From contig NZ_AP022871.1 of assembly GCF_011764565.1 (NCBI RefSeq), positions 10,044,320 through 10,108,319 of the forward strand: DNA of 64,000 bases, read 5' to 3'. The stretch is from Phytohabitans suffuscus (GTDB taxonomy: Bacteria; Actinomycetota; Actinomycetes; Mycobacteriales; Micromonosporaceae). A program made the position numbers and the translations under genes. The notes under the pieces are model-generated. The model saw nothing but the letters and a program-made list of their open reading frames with translations, was not told the DNA's origin and did no database searches. Positions 16,687 through 24,387 of this stretch are shown here, one piece after another; positions within the stretch are counted from its first letter, which is position 1; every line of letters begins with the position of its first letter.

Positions 16687-17097
16687 GTGAGCACCCCCAC
16701 CCCGGCCGGACGTCCACCGCGGCCGGGCCGAGTGCCGCTCGTCGAGATCGTCATCACCGAGCCGCTCGACGCGCGCGTGGTACCGCGCCTGCGGGGCCTG
16801 CTCGGCGAAGCCCTCGCGCTCCGCCCGGAACACCTCGTGGTGGACCTCGCCGGCTGCGCCCTGATCGACGCTTCCGGCGTCGACGTCCTCATGGAGACGC
16901 ACCGCCACGCGGTACGGGACGGCGGGCGGCTGAGCCTGCGCGCACCCTCCCCCGCCGTCCACCGCAACCTCCAGCTGACCCGCGCGACCAGCGCCCTGGA
17001 CATCATCTGGCCGCAGAGCACGCTGCCGGCCGAGGAGTGGTCCGCGGCGGCCGGCACCGGCGCGGTGGCGGCGGCACAGCCGGAGCCCGCGCTGTGA
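16687..17097 (+). CDS. STAS-domain protein
   Basis: 136 residues; GTG start after GCGGAGGTTTCAC. STAS fold at about residues 18-110: VPLVEIVITEPLDA, LRPEHLVVDLAGCALIDASGVDVLMETHRHA, GGRLSLRAPSPAVHRNLQL. The DASG loop keeps a Ser, so phosphorylation by an anti-sigma kinase is possible. It is clearly paralogous to the STAS protein at 20446, sharing VP-VEI-T--LD, LRP--LVVD---C--IDA-GV and APSP/SPSP. It is followed by a terminator hairpin and then the HesB-like gene. Confidence 0.85.
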   Translation: MSTPTPAGRPPRPGRVPLVEIVITEPLDARVVPRLRGLLGEALALRPEHLVVDLAGCALIDASGVDVLMETHRHAVRDGGRLSLRAPSPAVHRNLQLTRATSALDIIWPQSTLPAEEWSAAAGTGAVAAAQPEPAL

Positions 17098-17114
17098 CAA
17101 GGCGCCGCTGAGCC

Positions 17115-17158
17115 CCTCACCCCGCCCTTCCGCATCCCCCACCCGGGGCGGGGTGAGG
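17115..17158 (+). terminator. 13-bp hairpin after the STAS gene
   Basis: CCTCACCCCGCCC pairs with GGGCGGGGTGAGG across an 18-base loop, directly after the STAS stop codon. Confidence 0.65.
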
Positions 17159-17191
17159 CACACCCCGCAGGAAGGCAGGACCTCCACACGC

Positions 17192-17473
17192 ATGGTCACC
17201 CTCACCGACAACGCGATCGGCCTCATCCGCCGCCTCACCGCCCGCCCCGGCGTCCCCGACCAGGCGGGCCTGCGCATCGCGACCGGCTCCGGCGCCGGCG
17301 CACTCACCGTCGGCGTCGTCAGCGGCCCGCTCGACGGCGACCACATCGTCGACTCCTCCGGCGCGCGCGTGTTCCTCGACGCGGCGGCGGTCCGCGCCCT
17401 GGACGACAAGTCGCTGGACGCGGCCCTCCAGGACGGCACCGTCACCTTCACCGTGACCGACCGCCCGGCCTGA
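17192..17473 (+). CDS. HesB/IscA-like protein lacking cysteines
   Basis: 93 residues from ATG (MVTLTDNAIGLIRRL). The fold landmarks of the HesB/IscA family are present: N-terminal helix, PDQAGLRIATG, VVSGPLDGDHIVDSSGARVFLD, and the DDKSLDAAL helix with a terminal strand. True A-type carriers bind Fe-S clusters with three Cys; this protein contains none. Actinomycete proteins of this type are often annotated as adhesins or HesB proteins, with no proven function. No secretion signal is visible. Confidence 0.75.
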   Translation: MVTLTDNAIGLIRRLTARPGVPDQAGLRIATGSGAGALTVGVVSGPLDGDHIVDSSGARVFLDAAAVRALDDKSLDAALQDGTVTFTVTDRPA

Positions 17474-17645
17474 CGCTCACCCCGAGGAGACCACCGGCAT
17501 CCACATCTGCCCCGGTCCGCCTCACCTGCGGACCGCACGCTCCCGCGGGCACCGCTACGGCCGGCGGCTCGCCAGGGCGAGCCGAAACCCCCGACCTCCG
17601 CTGCCGGGTCCGCGGATCAAGCAAACCCGCGTGGCAGGGGTTCGC

Positions 17646-17729
17646 AGTGGCAGAGCTCGCGGTGGCAGAGCTCGCGGTGGCAGAGCTCGCGGTGGCAGAG
17701 CTCGCGGTGGCAGAGCTCGCGGTGGCAGG
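17646..17729. repeat. 15-bp minisatellite, about 5.5 copies
   Basis: Unit GGTGGCAGAGCTCGC, nearly perfect over five copies with a decayed sixth. Fifteen bases keep any reading frame open (AVAEL on one strand), but no ribosome site or family supports translation. Confidence 0.85.
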
Positions 17730-17971
17730 GATCCGGCACGCTCGGGCCGGCGCTCGACCGCCACCGACCGGGGTTCGGCAAGCTCCCACACGGCCTCGAT
17801 GTTCACTGGCGACGAACGCCGGCAGCGCCCCGAACAGCCTCTCGCACCAGGCCAATGGCCACCCAGCGATGCCACAGAGCTTTGTGGTCAGGGTTCGAGT
17901 CTGTCCACAGTGACCTTTGCGCTTCCGCTGGCCTGTCCGCTCCGATGTGGAGGCTGGGGGTTGGTTTCGGT

Positions 17972-18020
17972 GGATCGTGGTATGGATCCGCCCCTCTGGG
18001 GGCAGTTTCATACCACGATC
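17972..18020. repeat. 48-bp palindromic repeat, copy 1
   Basis: GATCGTGGTATG and CATACCACGATC form 12-bp perfect arms; an inner GCCCC-TCTG-GGGGC stem sits inside. Same family as 18711, 18878 and 36794. Confidence 0.8.
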
Positions 18021-18161
18021 TGTTGCTGGGAGCCGCGCGTTCGAGGGCGGCGCCGAATTCGCCCTGGTTTGTTCTCCTCGTCAGGGTGATCGCGGACCTC
18101 AACGATCCGATGAGGACGAGCCGGAAGCCGCCGGGTCGCTCCCCGAGCTGACGCCGGCCGC

Positions 18162-18230
18162 TTCCGCCTGATTTGCCCGCCCGCCGCAAGGCCCGAGGGA
18201 TCGGTTCCGGCTGGTCAACGAAGATAAACC
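18162..18230 (+). repeat. Diverged duplication, unit 1
   Basis: Aligns with 19291-19355 through GATTTG-CCGC, AGGCCCGAG-GATC and TCCGGC. Probably relics of one duplicated segment. Confidence 0.55.
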
Positions 18231-18710
18231 AGGCGATTTCGGCGGCGGCACCGCCGCACCGCGACCCCTGCCGCCTCGCCATCCGCTCAACCCTGACCGC
18301 GAAAGCTCCATAGAGCTCTGTGGTCAGGGTTTGAGTAGACGGCGCGGCGTCCACAGTGGTGCGAACAAATCAGCCGGAAGCGGTCTGCCGTCCCGGTCAC
18401 TGTGGACAGACCCGGACCGCCACACCCCAGCAGCGGAGGGCAGGACGGCGGGACCAGCGCCACCACCACGGCCCGAAAGATCGAGAGAGCTTTCGGGTCG
18501 GGTTTTGGCCCGCCCGAATCCGGATCCCTCGATCGGCGACAGCTCCGACCGTCCGTGGCGAATCGTCGCCCCTGGAGGACTCTGCTGGCCAATTGAGGCA
18601 GCCCCGCGACCTGCTGAAATGTCCGCCTGGTGGTCGTTTACCCGCTGATTCCGGGTGAACGGTCACCGCCCCCTTCCGTGGTCGAGGCTCTGGGATCGGC
18701 CCGAGGTGCG

Positions 18711-18758
18711 GATCGTGGTAGCTGGCTGTTGTTGTAGGTGCGGCTGTGTACCACGATC
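18711..18758. repeat. 48-bp palindromic repeat, divergent interior
   Basis: Arms GATCGTGGTA/TACCACGATC and total length match the family, but the inner 28 bases differ and lack the GCCCC/GGGGC stem. Confidence 0.65.
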
Positions 18759-18877
18759 TGCCCGGAGTCAGCCGTCGCCGATGTCGATCAAGGCCCCGTG
18801 GACCTTGATCCTGGGACGGGTCCGGCCCGGTGTCGCCGGTCACCGTCAGATCCGCGACCGACAGCACGGTCCCAGCA

Positions 18878-18925
18878 GATCGTGGTATGAAACAGCCCCC
18901 AGAGGGGCGGATCCATACCACGATC
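18878..18925. repeat. 48-bp palindromic repeat, copy 2
   Basis: Inverted orientation relative to copy 1; interior AAACAGCCCCCAGAGGGG then CGGATC, near-identical to the copy at 36794. Confidence 0.8.
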
Positions 18926-19290
18926 CACGAAAACCCCGTGCGCATGGAACCAAGAGCCCTGGTCTCGGACCCCACACCCCAGCGGACAGATCGTCAGAAA
19001 GCAGCCAGCCGCACAGGCCATTGTGGACAGACCCTGAGGGATCCGTGGAGAGACACGGACGGCGCGATCCGGCGGCGGGAGACGCGCGTATCAGCGATAC
19101 TCCTGGCCACGTTTCCGCAGGTCACAGCAATCCTCGAACTCGCCAGCAGAGTCCTGGAGGGGCAGTTACTCGCCACGGACACCGCGCGACATGCTCCACC
19201 CGCGCCGATCAAGGAGACAGCGCCGCGACAGCCGCATGAGCCAAGCCCTCGCGGGACGATCGATCCGTCGCGGACGGGCCCGCAGAGCAC

Positions 19291-19355
19291 TTCCTGCCGA
19301 TTTGTCCGCTTGACGCGAGGCCCGAGCGATCAGCTCCGGCCGATGGGGACAAACC
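19291..19355 (+). repeat. Diverged duplication, unit 2
   Basis: Partner of the segment at 18162-18230. Confidence 0.55.
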
Positions 19356-19761
19356 GGACCCTGACCCTGGAAGGTCTCCGTGACCACCACGGACGCCAGG
19401 GTCGGCCCCGGGCCTCGTTCCGCTCCGCGCCGCCGATCAGGGTCCGGCCCTCGTGACCGGCGCGCGACCGCGGCGACCCGCTCCGCGCCCCGCGGCTTCA
19501 GCGCTCGTGTCGCATACCCGCCCCCGGGCAGGCGCCGGCATCGTCGGCCTGCCGCGTCGCCGCAGGCGCCCGCGACGCTCATCGCCGCGACGGCGGACGT
19601 AGGCGCGGCTGGCTCCGGAGCCGGGCGCACCGGTGCGCCCAGCTTCAGAGCGTCCGCAGCGGGTTACCCCGCCCCGGGTCCGAGGTCCACCCCGCCGGAT
19701 CAGGGCTCGCGGCTGGGCTTGTGGAACCGCGGAGGGTGGGCCGCGCGGACGTCGCGGTAGC

Positions 19762-20093
19762 TCACAGCGCTGGGTCAAAGCCCTTGTCGGCGAGGCCGAA
19801 GAGGCCGAGCAGGCCGGTCGCCCACAGCTGCCGGCGCGGGAAGGGGCCAGGTTCTCCACCGTCAGGGTGCTGCCGCTCACGGCCGCGGCGCGGTGGCAGC
19901 GGACCAGCTCGCCGATCCCGGTCGAGTCGATGAACGACACGTTCTCGAAGTCGAGCACGATCGCCGGTGGCTTTTCGCGGACCAGCAGGGCGATGACCGC
20001 GTCGCGTACCTGGCCGACCGTGGCGACGTCGATCTCGCCGGAGAGTACGAGCCGGACGTCGGCGTCCGTGCGGATCTCGGGGATCGCGTTCAC
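19762..20093 (-). CDS. STAS-domain anti-sigma antagonist, one-base frameshift
   Basis: GTG start after GGAGGAACCC. The first 85 residues are a standard STAS domain: VRLVLSGEIDVATVGQVRDAVI, AIVLDFENVSFIDSTGIGELV, then GSTLTVENLAPS. The DSTG loop has the phosphorylatable Ser, unlike the STAS protein at 13146. After LAPS a missing base near 19840 hides the family-like ending RRQLWATGLLGLFGLADKGF, which reaches a TGA at 19762. Last gene of a leftward STAS-BON-STAS group. It is expected to bind a serine-kinase anti-sigma factor. Confidence 0.8.
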
Positions 20094-20140
20094 GGGTTCC
20101 TCCCTGACACCAGCGGGGGCCCCACGCGGGAGGCCGGGGG

Positions 20141-20449
20141 TCATGTGCCGGCCGGATCGTTGTCCCTGTCGGACGGTTCGAGCACGTTGCAGACGTCGAT
20201 GATGCCCCGCGTCTGCCAGGCCAGGCCGCCGGCGACGAACATCAGGTCCGTCGTGTCGACGCGACCGGTGAGGATGGCGACCCCGTTCTGCACCTCGACC
20301 GCGATGCTCTGCAGCCGCGTCCGCTCGTCGCCGACGAGCCGTGCCACCACGTCGTCGGCCAGGGTCCGGTCGCGGCTCGTACGCGGCGCCGGGCGGTGTG
20401 CCGGTGGCTGCCCCGAGCCGTCGTCGGGCAGGGGCCACGGCGCCATCAT
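20141..20449 (-). CDS. BON-domain protein
   Basis: 102 residues. A short Pro-rich N-terminus is followed by one BON domain (about residues 30-92: DRTLADDVVARLVGDERTR, IAVEVQNGVAILTGRV, WQTRGIIDVCNVL). BON domains bind phospholipid or membranes in secreted proteins, but here no signal peptide is seen, as in cytoplasmic actinomycete BON proteins. The start overlaps the stop of the upstream STAS gene (ATGATG), so the two are translationally coupled. Confidence 0.8.
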   Translation of the reverse strand: MMAPWPLPDDGSGQPPAHRPAPRTSRDRTLADDVVARLVGDERTRLQSIAVEVQNGVAILTGRVDTTDLMFVAGGLAWQTRGIIDVCNVLEPSDRDNDPAGT

Positions 20450-20817
20450 GGGGTGCTCCCGGTCGGCTCGGTGGCGCGCCGGGAGGCGGCGGTCTCCTCG
20501 GGCACCACGTGGAGCACCTGCTCCACCCGGGATATCCGCAGGATGCGCCGCAGCCGGGGGCTCGGCGAGCGGAGCGTCAGCCGCGCGCCGACCCGCAGCA
20601 GCTGCCGGTGCAGGTCGAGAAGGAGGGCGACACCGGCGGCGTCGATACCGACGCACCGGGTCATGTCGACGACCAGCCGGTCCGGGCGCAGCAGCACGGC
20701 CGTGTCCAGCACCGCTCGAACCGGTGCCAGGCAGGCGACGTCGAGCCGGTCGGTCAGGTAGATCTCCACCGTCGGCACCGCCACCGGCCCGGCAGCTGGT
20801 CGCGCAACCGCACTCAC
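20446..20817 (-). CDS. STAS-domain protein
   Basis: 123 residues from a GTG preceded by GAGGAGGGGTGCGG. The longer in-frame ATG at 20880 would add an unrelated Arg/Gly-rich stretch. STAS fold: VPTVEIYLTDRLDV, LRPDRLVVDMTRCVGIDAAGVALLLDLHRQLL, ARLTLRSPSPRLRRIL. The loop is DAAG, lacking the Ser present in its paralogue at 16687. First gene of the STAS-BON-STAS group; it is divergent from an OmpR-type regulator with a TGTCA/GTCATG box between. Confidence 0.82.
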   Translation of the reverse strand: MSAVARPAAGPVAVPTVEIYLTDRLDVACLAPVRAVLDTAVLLRPDRLVVDMTRCVGIDAAGVALLLDLHRQLLRVGARLTLRSPSPRLRRILRISRVEQVLHVVPEETAASRRATEPTGSTP

Positions 20818-20891
20818 CCCGCACCCCTCCTCACGTCGGCCGGTACCGACCCCCAGAGTGATGCGGCCATGTGGAGGCACCTTCGCGGAAG

Positions 20892-20908
20892 CATGACAGT
20901 CTCATGAC
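20892..20908 (-). promoter_or_regulatory. GTCATG direct-repeat box, copy 3
   Basis: On the minus strand GTCATGAGACTGTCATG, two GTCATG half-sites 11 bp apart, matching the cores at 9254 and 16588. It sits 38 bp upstream of the regulator at 20946 and 75 bp upstream of the STAS gene at 20817. Confidence 0.55.
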
Positions 20909-20945
20909 GAGTGGCGGCCCACGACCGCCCGCTAGCCTGAGGACG

Positions 20946-21635
20946 ATGAGGCAACGGGTACTCGTGGTCGACGACGACGCCACGGTCAGCGATGTCGTGT
21001 GCCGGTACCTGCGGCGGGCCGGGTTCGACGTCAGCATGGCCGCCGACGGCGCGACCGCCCTGGCCGCCGTGGTCCGCGACGCGCCCGACCTGGTGGTGCT
21101 CGACCTGATGCTGCCCGGGATCGACGGGCTCGAGGTGTGCCGCCGGCTGCGCACCCGCCCGGACGGTGTCCCGATCGTCATGCTCACCGCGCTCGGCGAG
21201 GAGGCCGACCGGGTGCTCGGCCTGCGGCTCGGCGCGGACGACTACGTCACCAAGCCGTTCTCACCGCGCGAGCTGGTGCTGCGCGTGCAGTCGGTGCTGC
21301 GCCGGACCGGCTCGGACGCGGTGGCTTCCGGCGCGCCGCTGGCCGACGGCGACCTGGCCGTCGACGAGGTACGGCGGGTCGCGCGCCTGCGCGGCGACGA
21401 GCTCACCTTGACGGTGCGGGAGTTCGACCTGCTCGCCTTCCTCATGCGCCATCCCGGCAAGGCGTTCCGCCGGGCCGACCTGCTGGAGCGGGTGTGGGGC
21501 TGGACCTTCGGCGACCAGTCCACTGTGACCGTCCACGTGCGACGGCTGCGGGAGAAGGTGGAGGACGACCCCGCCACGCCACGGCGGATCGTGACCGTGT
21601 GGGGCGTCGGCTACCGGTACGAGCCGGTGGGCTGA
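20946..21635 (+). CDS. OmpR-family response regulator
   Basis: 229 residues. Receiver with VVDDDATVSDVV, phosphoacceptor Asp in VLDLMLPGIDG (about residue 51), Thr in MLTAL and Lys in VTKPFSPREL. DNA-binding winged helix with LTVREFDLLAFLMRHPGKAFRRADLLERVW and STVTVHVRRLREKVE. A TAGCCT hexamer ends 7 bp before the ATG and no Shine-Dalgarno site is visible, so a leaderless message is possible. The histidine-kinase gene starts one base after its stop. Confidence 0.93.
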   Translation: MRQRVLVVDDDATVSDVVCRYLRRAGFDVSMAADGATALAAVVRDAPDLVVLDLMLPGIDGLEVCRRLRTRPDGVPIVMLTALGEEADRVLGLRLGADDYVTKPFSPRELVLRVQSVLRRTGSDAVASGAPLADGDLAVDEVRRVARLRGDELTLTVREFDLLAFLMRHPGKAFRRADLLERVWGWTFGDQSTVTVHVRRLREKVEDDPATPRRIVTVWGVGYRYEPVG

Positions 21636-21636
21636 C

Positions 21637-22652
21637 GTGGGCGACCTGCTGTTGATCTTCGGTGCGGCGCTGGCCGGCGCGCTCGCGGTCGGCGGGCTCG
21701 GCGCCACCGCGCTGCGACTGCTGCGCGGGCGCAGCATCATGACGCACATCTGGGTGCTGATCGCGGTGACCGTCGGCAGCGTGACCGCCGGCATCGTGGT
21801 GATCGCCGAGGCCATGTTCCTGTCCCCGCACGACCTGCGGGTGGTGCTGACCATCGTCGCGGCCGGCGCGGTGGTCAGCGTGGCGGTCGGCTGGCTGTTC
21901 GGCCGCCGGCTCGCCACCGCCGCCGTGTGGGCGGCCCAGGCCCGCGAGCGGGAGCGGAGGCTGGAGAAGGGCCGCCGCGACCTGGTCGCCTGGGTCTCGC
22001 ACGACCTGCGCACTCCCCTGGCCGGGCTCCGGGCGATGGCGGAGGCTCTTGAGGACCGGGTGGTGCACGACCCGGCGACGGTGGCGGACTACCACCGGCG
22101 GATCCGGGTGGAGACCGACCGGATGACCCGGCTGGTCGACGACCTGTTCGAGCTGTCGCGCATCAACGCCGGCGCGCTGCGGCTGTCACCGTCCACCGTG
22201 CCCCTCGGCGACGTGGTGTCCGACGCGGTCGCGGCCACGGCGGCGATCGCCGACGCGCGCCGGATCCGGCTCGTGGCGACGGCGTCGCGGTGGCCCACGG
22301 TCAGGGCGAGCGAGCCCGAGCTCTCCCGCGTGGTGGCCAACCTCCTGCTCAACGCCGTGCGCTACACCCCGGAGGACGGCACGGTATGGGTCAGCGGCGG
22401 CAACGACCGCGACGGCGCCTGGCTCGCCGTCGCCGACACCTGCGGCGGCATCCCCGAGGCCGACCTGCCCCGGGTGTTCGACGTCGCGTTCCGGGGCGAG
22501 CGGGCCCGCACCCCGCGCGCCGCCGACGGGCCGGTCGGCGGGCTCGGGCTGGCGATCGTCCGCGGCCTGGTCGAGGCGCACGGCGGCCAGGTCGACGCGC
22601 ACAACATCCCCAACGGCTGCCGCTTCGTCGTCCGCCTCCCGGCCCCGCCTGA
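21637..22652 (+). CDS. Sensor histidine kinase, native stop apparently lost by a frame slip
   Basis: About 338 residues of recognisable kinase: three hydrophobic helices (about residues 3-25, 35-58, 68-86), an H-box LVAWVSHDLRTPLAGLRAM, N-box NLLLNAVRYTPEDG, VADTCGGIPEADL and GGLGLAIVRGLVEAHGG, ending FVVRLPAP. Uninterrupted reading continues to 23394, antisense through the next gene, as low-quality sequence. One missing base near 22645 would place TGA at 22650-22652 immediately after LPAP. With no real extracytoplasmic domain it probably senses at the membrane. It pairs with the regulator directly upstream. Confidence 0.88.
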
Positions 22653-22698
22653 GGCGCCGGTCTCCCCAAGAGGTCGGCTGCCGTCGGTGGCCGCGGGC

Positions 22699-23249
22699 TC
22701 AGTCGCCGCTGAAGCCGAAAAAATAGATCTCGTCCGGACGGTCGCCCGCGTACGCGACGACGTAGGCCCCCTGCCACCGCGCGAACCCGCTCAGCCCTTC
22801 GCCGAGGGCCCGCTCGACGGCGGCGGCGTCCGGGCGGCGGGTGCCGAACCACCGGTCGAGCTCCTCGTCGGGCAGCGGCGCGACGCTGCCCCTTCGGGCC
22901 GCTCGGCCACGCCGGTCATGTCGATCACCGAGTGGGTGCCGGAGAACGGCTGCGAGGCGAGCAGCGTGTCCGGGCCGACCACGTCGATCTGGGCGGCGTG
23001 CCAGGACGCGCGGGCCATCTCGTCGTTCGGGTCGCCCGCCTTGTCCTCGCCGAACACGTCGACGAGCACCGCCCGCATCGCGGCGATCTCGGCGTCGACG
23101 TACTCCTGCTCGCTCATCCGCCTGGCCCGCAGGTTTGGCTCGTCGCGGGCGAAGTCGCCCTCCCGGTACGCGTCCTCGCGCGCCAGCCGCAGCGCCGCGG
23201 CGACATCCGTCCGGTACGGAACCTTGCGGCTCCACGCCGATGCTCCCAC
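22699..23249 (-). CDS. Hypothetical protein, one-base frameshift
   Basis: Not recognised. GTG start after GGGGAGGAAGC. The N-terminal frame reads KVPYRTDVAAALRLAREDAYREG, YVDAEIAAMRAVLVDVFGED and GPDTLLASQPFSGTHSVIDMTG. After AERPEG a base is missing from a G run near 22890, and the product continues in the next frame as APLPDEELDRWFGTRRPDAAAVERAL and ARWQGAYVVAYAGDRPDEIYFFGFSGD. The repaired length is about 183 residues. It is soluble and acidic, without membrane segments. It is convergent with the histidine kinase. Confidence 0.65.
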
Positions 23250-23297
23250 GCTTCCTCCCCGTCACGACCGGGGCGAGTGTACCGGCGCGGGGTCACG

Positions 23298-23335
23298 GGT
23301 AGCCGGCCGGTCGCGGTCGACACCGGCCGGCTACC
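23298..23335 (-). terminator. 14-bp perfect hairpin ending the sugar operon
   Basis: GGTAGCCGGCCGGT pairs with ACCGGCCGGCTACC across a 10-base loop, 13 bp after the binding-protein stop. Confidence 0.75.
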
Positions 23336-23347
23336 CGGGGCCGTCGC

Positions 23348-24340
23348 CTACTTGCGACCGAAGACGCCGAACTCGTCGGCGTTCTCCTCGGTGACCAGCT
23401 CGCAGTCGATGGACTGCTTCTCCTCCGCGCCGGTGGACCCGGTCTTGATGAACTTGTCGGCCTGCTCGACCGCGGTCTCTGCGCCGAGCACGGCCGGTTG
23501 CAGCGCGGTGGCGTGCATGTCGCCGGCCTTGATGGCGGCGATGGCGTCGGGGCTGCCGTCGAAGCCGACCACGACGACCTTGCCGTTGAGCCCGGCGGCC
23601 TTGAGGGCGGCGACGACGCCGAGGGCCATGGTGTCGTTGCCGGCGATGACGCCCTGGATGTCGCGGTTCTTCTGCAGGATGGTCTCCATCTTGGTGAAGG
23701 CCTCCTGCTGGTCCCAGTTGGCGCTCTCCTTGGCGACCTGCTTCAGGTCGGGGTACTGGGAGATGACGTCGGTGAAGCCCTTGGACCGGACGCCGGCGTT
23801 GGTGTCGGACTCCTTGCCGACGAACTCGACGTAGTTGCCCTTGCTGGACATGGCCTCGACGAAGGACTGCGCGGCAAGCTGCGCGCCCTGGGCGTTGTTG
23901 GAGACGATCTGCGCGTTGGCGATACCGGTGGCGTTGATCTCGCGGTCGATCAGGAACACCGGGATGCCGGCGTCCTTGGCCTTGCGGACCGGGCCGATCG
24001 AGGCGTCGGCGCCGGCGTTGTCCAGGATGATCGCCTTGGCCTTGCGGGAGATCGCGGCGTCGATCAGCTCGCTCTGCTTGTTGGGGTCGTCGTCGTGCGA
24101 GGCGACCGAGGTCTCGTAGCCGAGTGACTCGGCCTTGGCCTTGGCCGCGTCCGCCTCGGCCTTGAAGAACGGGTTGTCGGCCGACGGGGTGATGATGGCG
24201 ACGAGGCCGCCGGCCTCGCTGGTGGCGGCGCCGCCGCTGGGGCTGTCGTCGTCCGAGCCGCCGCAGGCGGCCATGAAGAGGGTCGCGCTGAGCAAGGGTA
24301 CGGCGATGGCGAGCGCCCTCCGCGGTAACAAGTTGCGCAT
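23348..24340 (-). CDS. Ribose-type sugar-binding lipoprotein of ABC importer
   Basis: 330 residues. Lipoprotein signal with lipobox ATLFMAAC, Cys26. Periplasmic-binding-protein type I fold: VAIITPSADNPFFKAEADAAKAKA, DAAISRKAKAIILDN, GIPVFLIDREIN, VEFVGKESDTNAGVRSKGF, VIAGNDTMALGVVAALKAAG and VVVGFDGSPDAIAAIKAG. This is the RbsB group, which binds pentoses and related sugars. It is the last gene of the eight-gene operon; its position just before a strong hairpin would help make it the most abundant segment. Confidence 0.92.
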   Translation of the reverse strand: MRNLLPRRALAIAVPLLSATLFMAACGGSDDDSPSGGAATSEAGGLVAIITPSADNPFFKAEADAAKAKAESLGYETSVASHDDDPNKQSELIDAAISRKAKAIILDNAGADASIGPVRKAKDAGIPVFLIDREINATGIANAQIVSNNAQGAQLAAQSFVEAMSSKGNYVEFVGKESDTNAGVRSKGFTDVISQYPDLKQVAKESANWDQQEAFTKMETILQKNRDIQGVIAGNDTMALGVVAALKAAGLNGKVVVVGFDGSPDAIAAIKAGDMHATALQPAVLGAETAVEQADKFIKTGSTGAEEKQSIDCELVTEENADEFGVFGRK

Positions 24341-24387
24341 TTCGGACTCCTATGGGGATGTGGGGTTGGGGGTGGGTGTGCGGGGAC

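Larger units (their letters stand above)
17474..19761. other. 2.3-kb repeat-rich region without a supported gene
   Basis: Frames exist but none shows a family or consistent codon use. The region holds a 15-bp minisatellite, three copies of a 48-49-bp palindrome, a diverged duplication of about 65 bp, and a repeated GTCTGTCCACA string (about 17903, inverted near 18405 and near 19020). It looks like an accumulation zone for small repeats between the HesB-like gene and the STAS/BON operon, possibly containing unrecognisable gene remains. Confidence 0.6.

Noticed and set aside
17890..17906. GGTTCGAGTC resembling a tRNA T-arm
   Set aside because: The flanking bases cannot form the T stem and no acceptor or anticodon arm is present.
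17647..17913. Open frame through the minisatellite
   Set aside because: Opened only by the 15-bp repeat; no ribosome site or homologous sequence.
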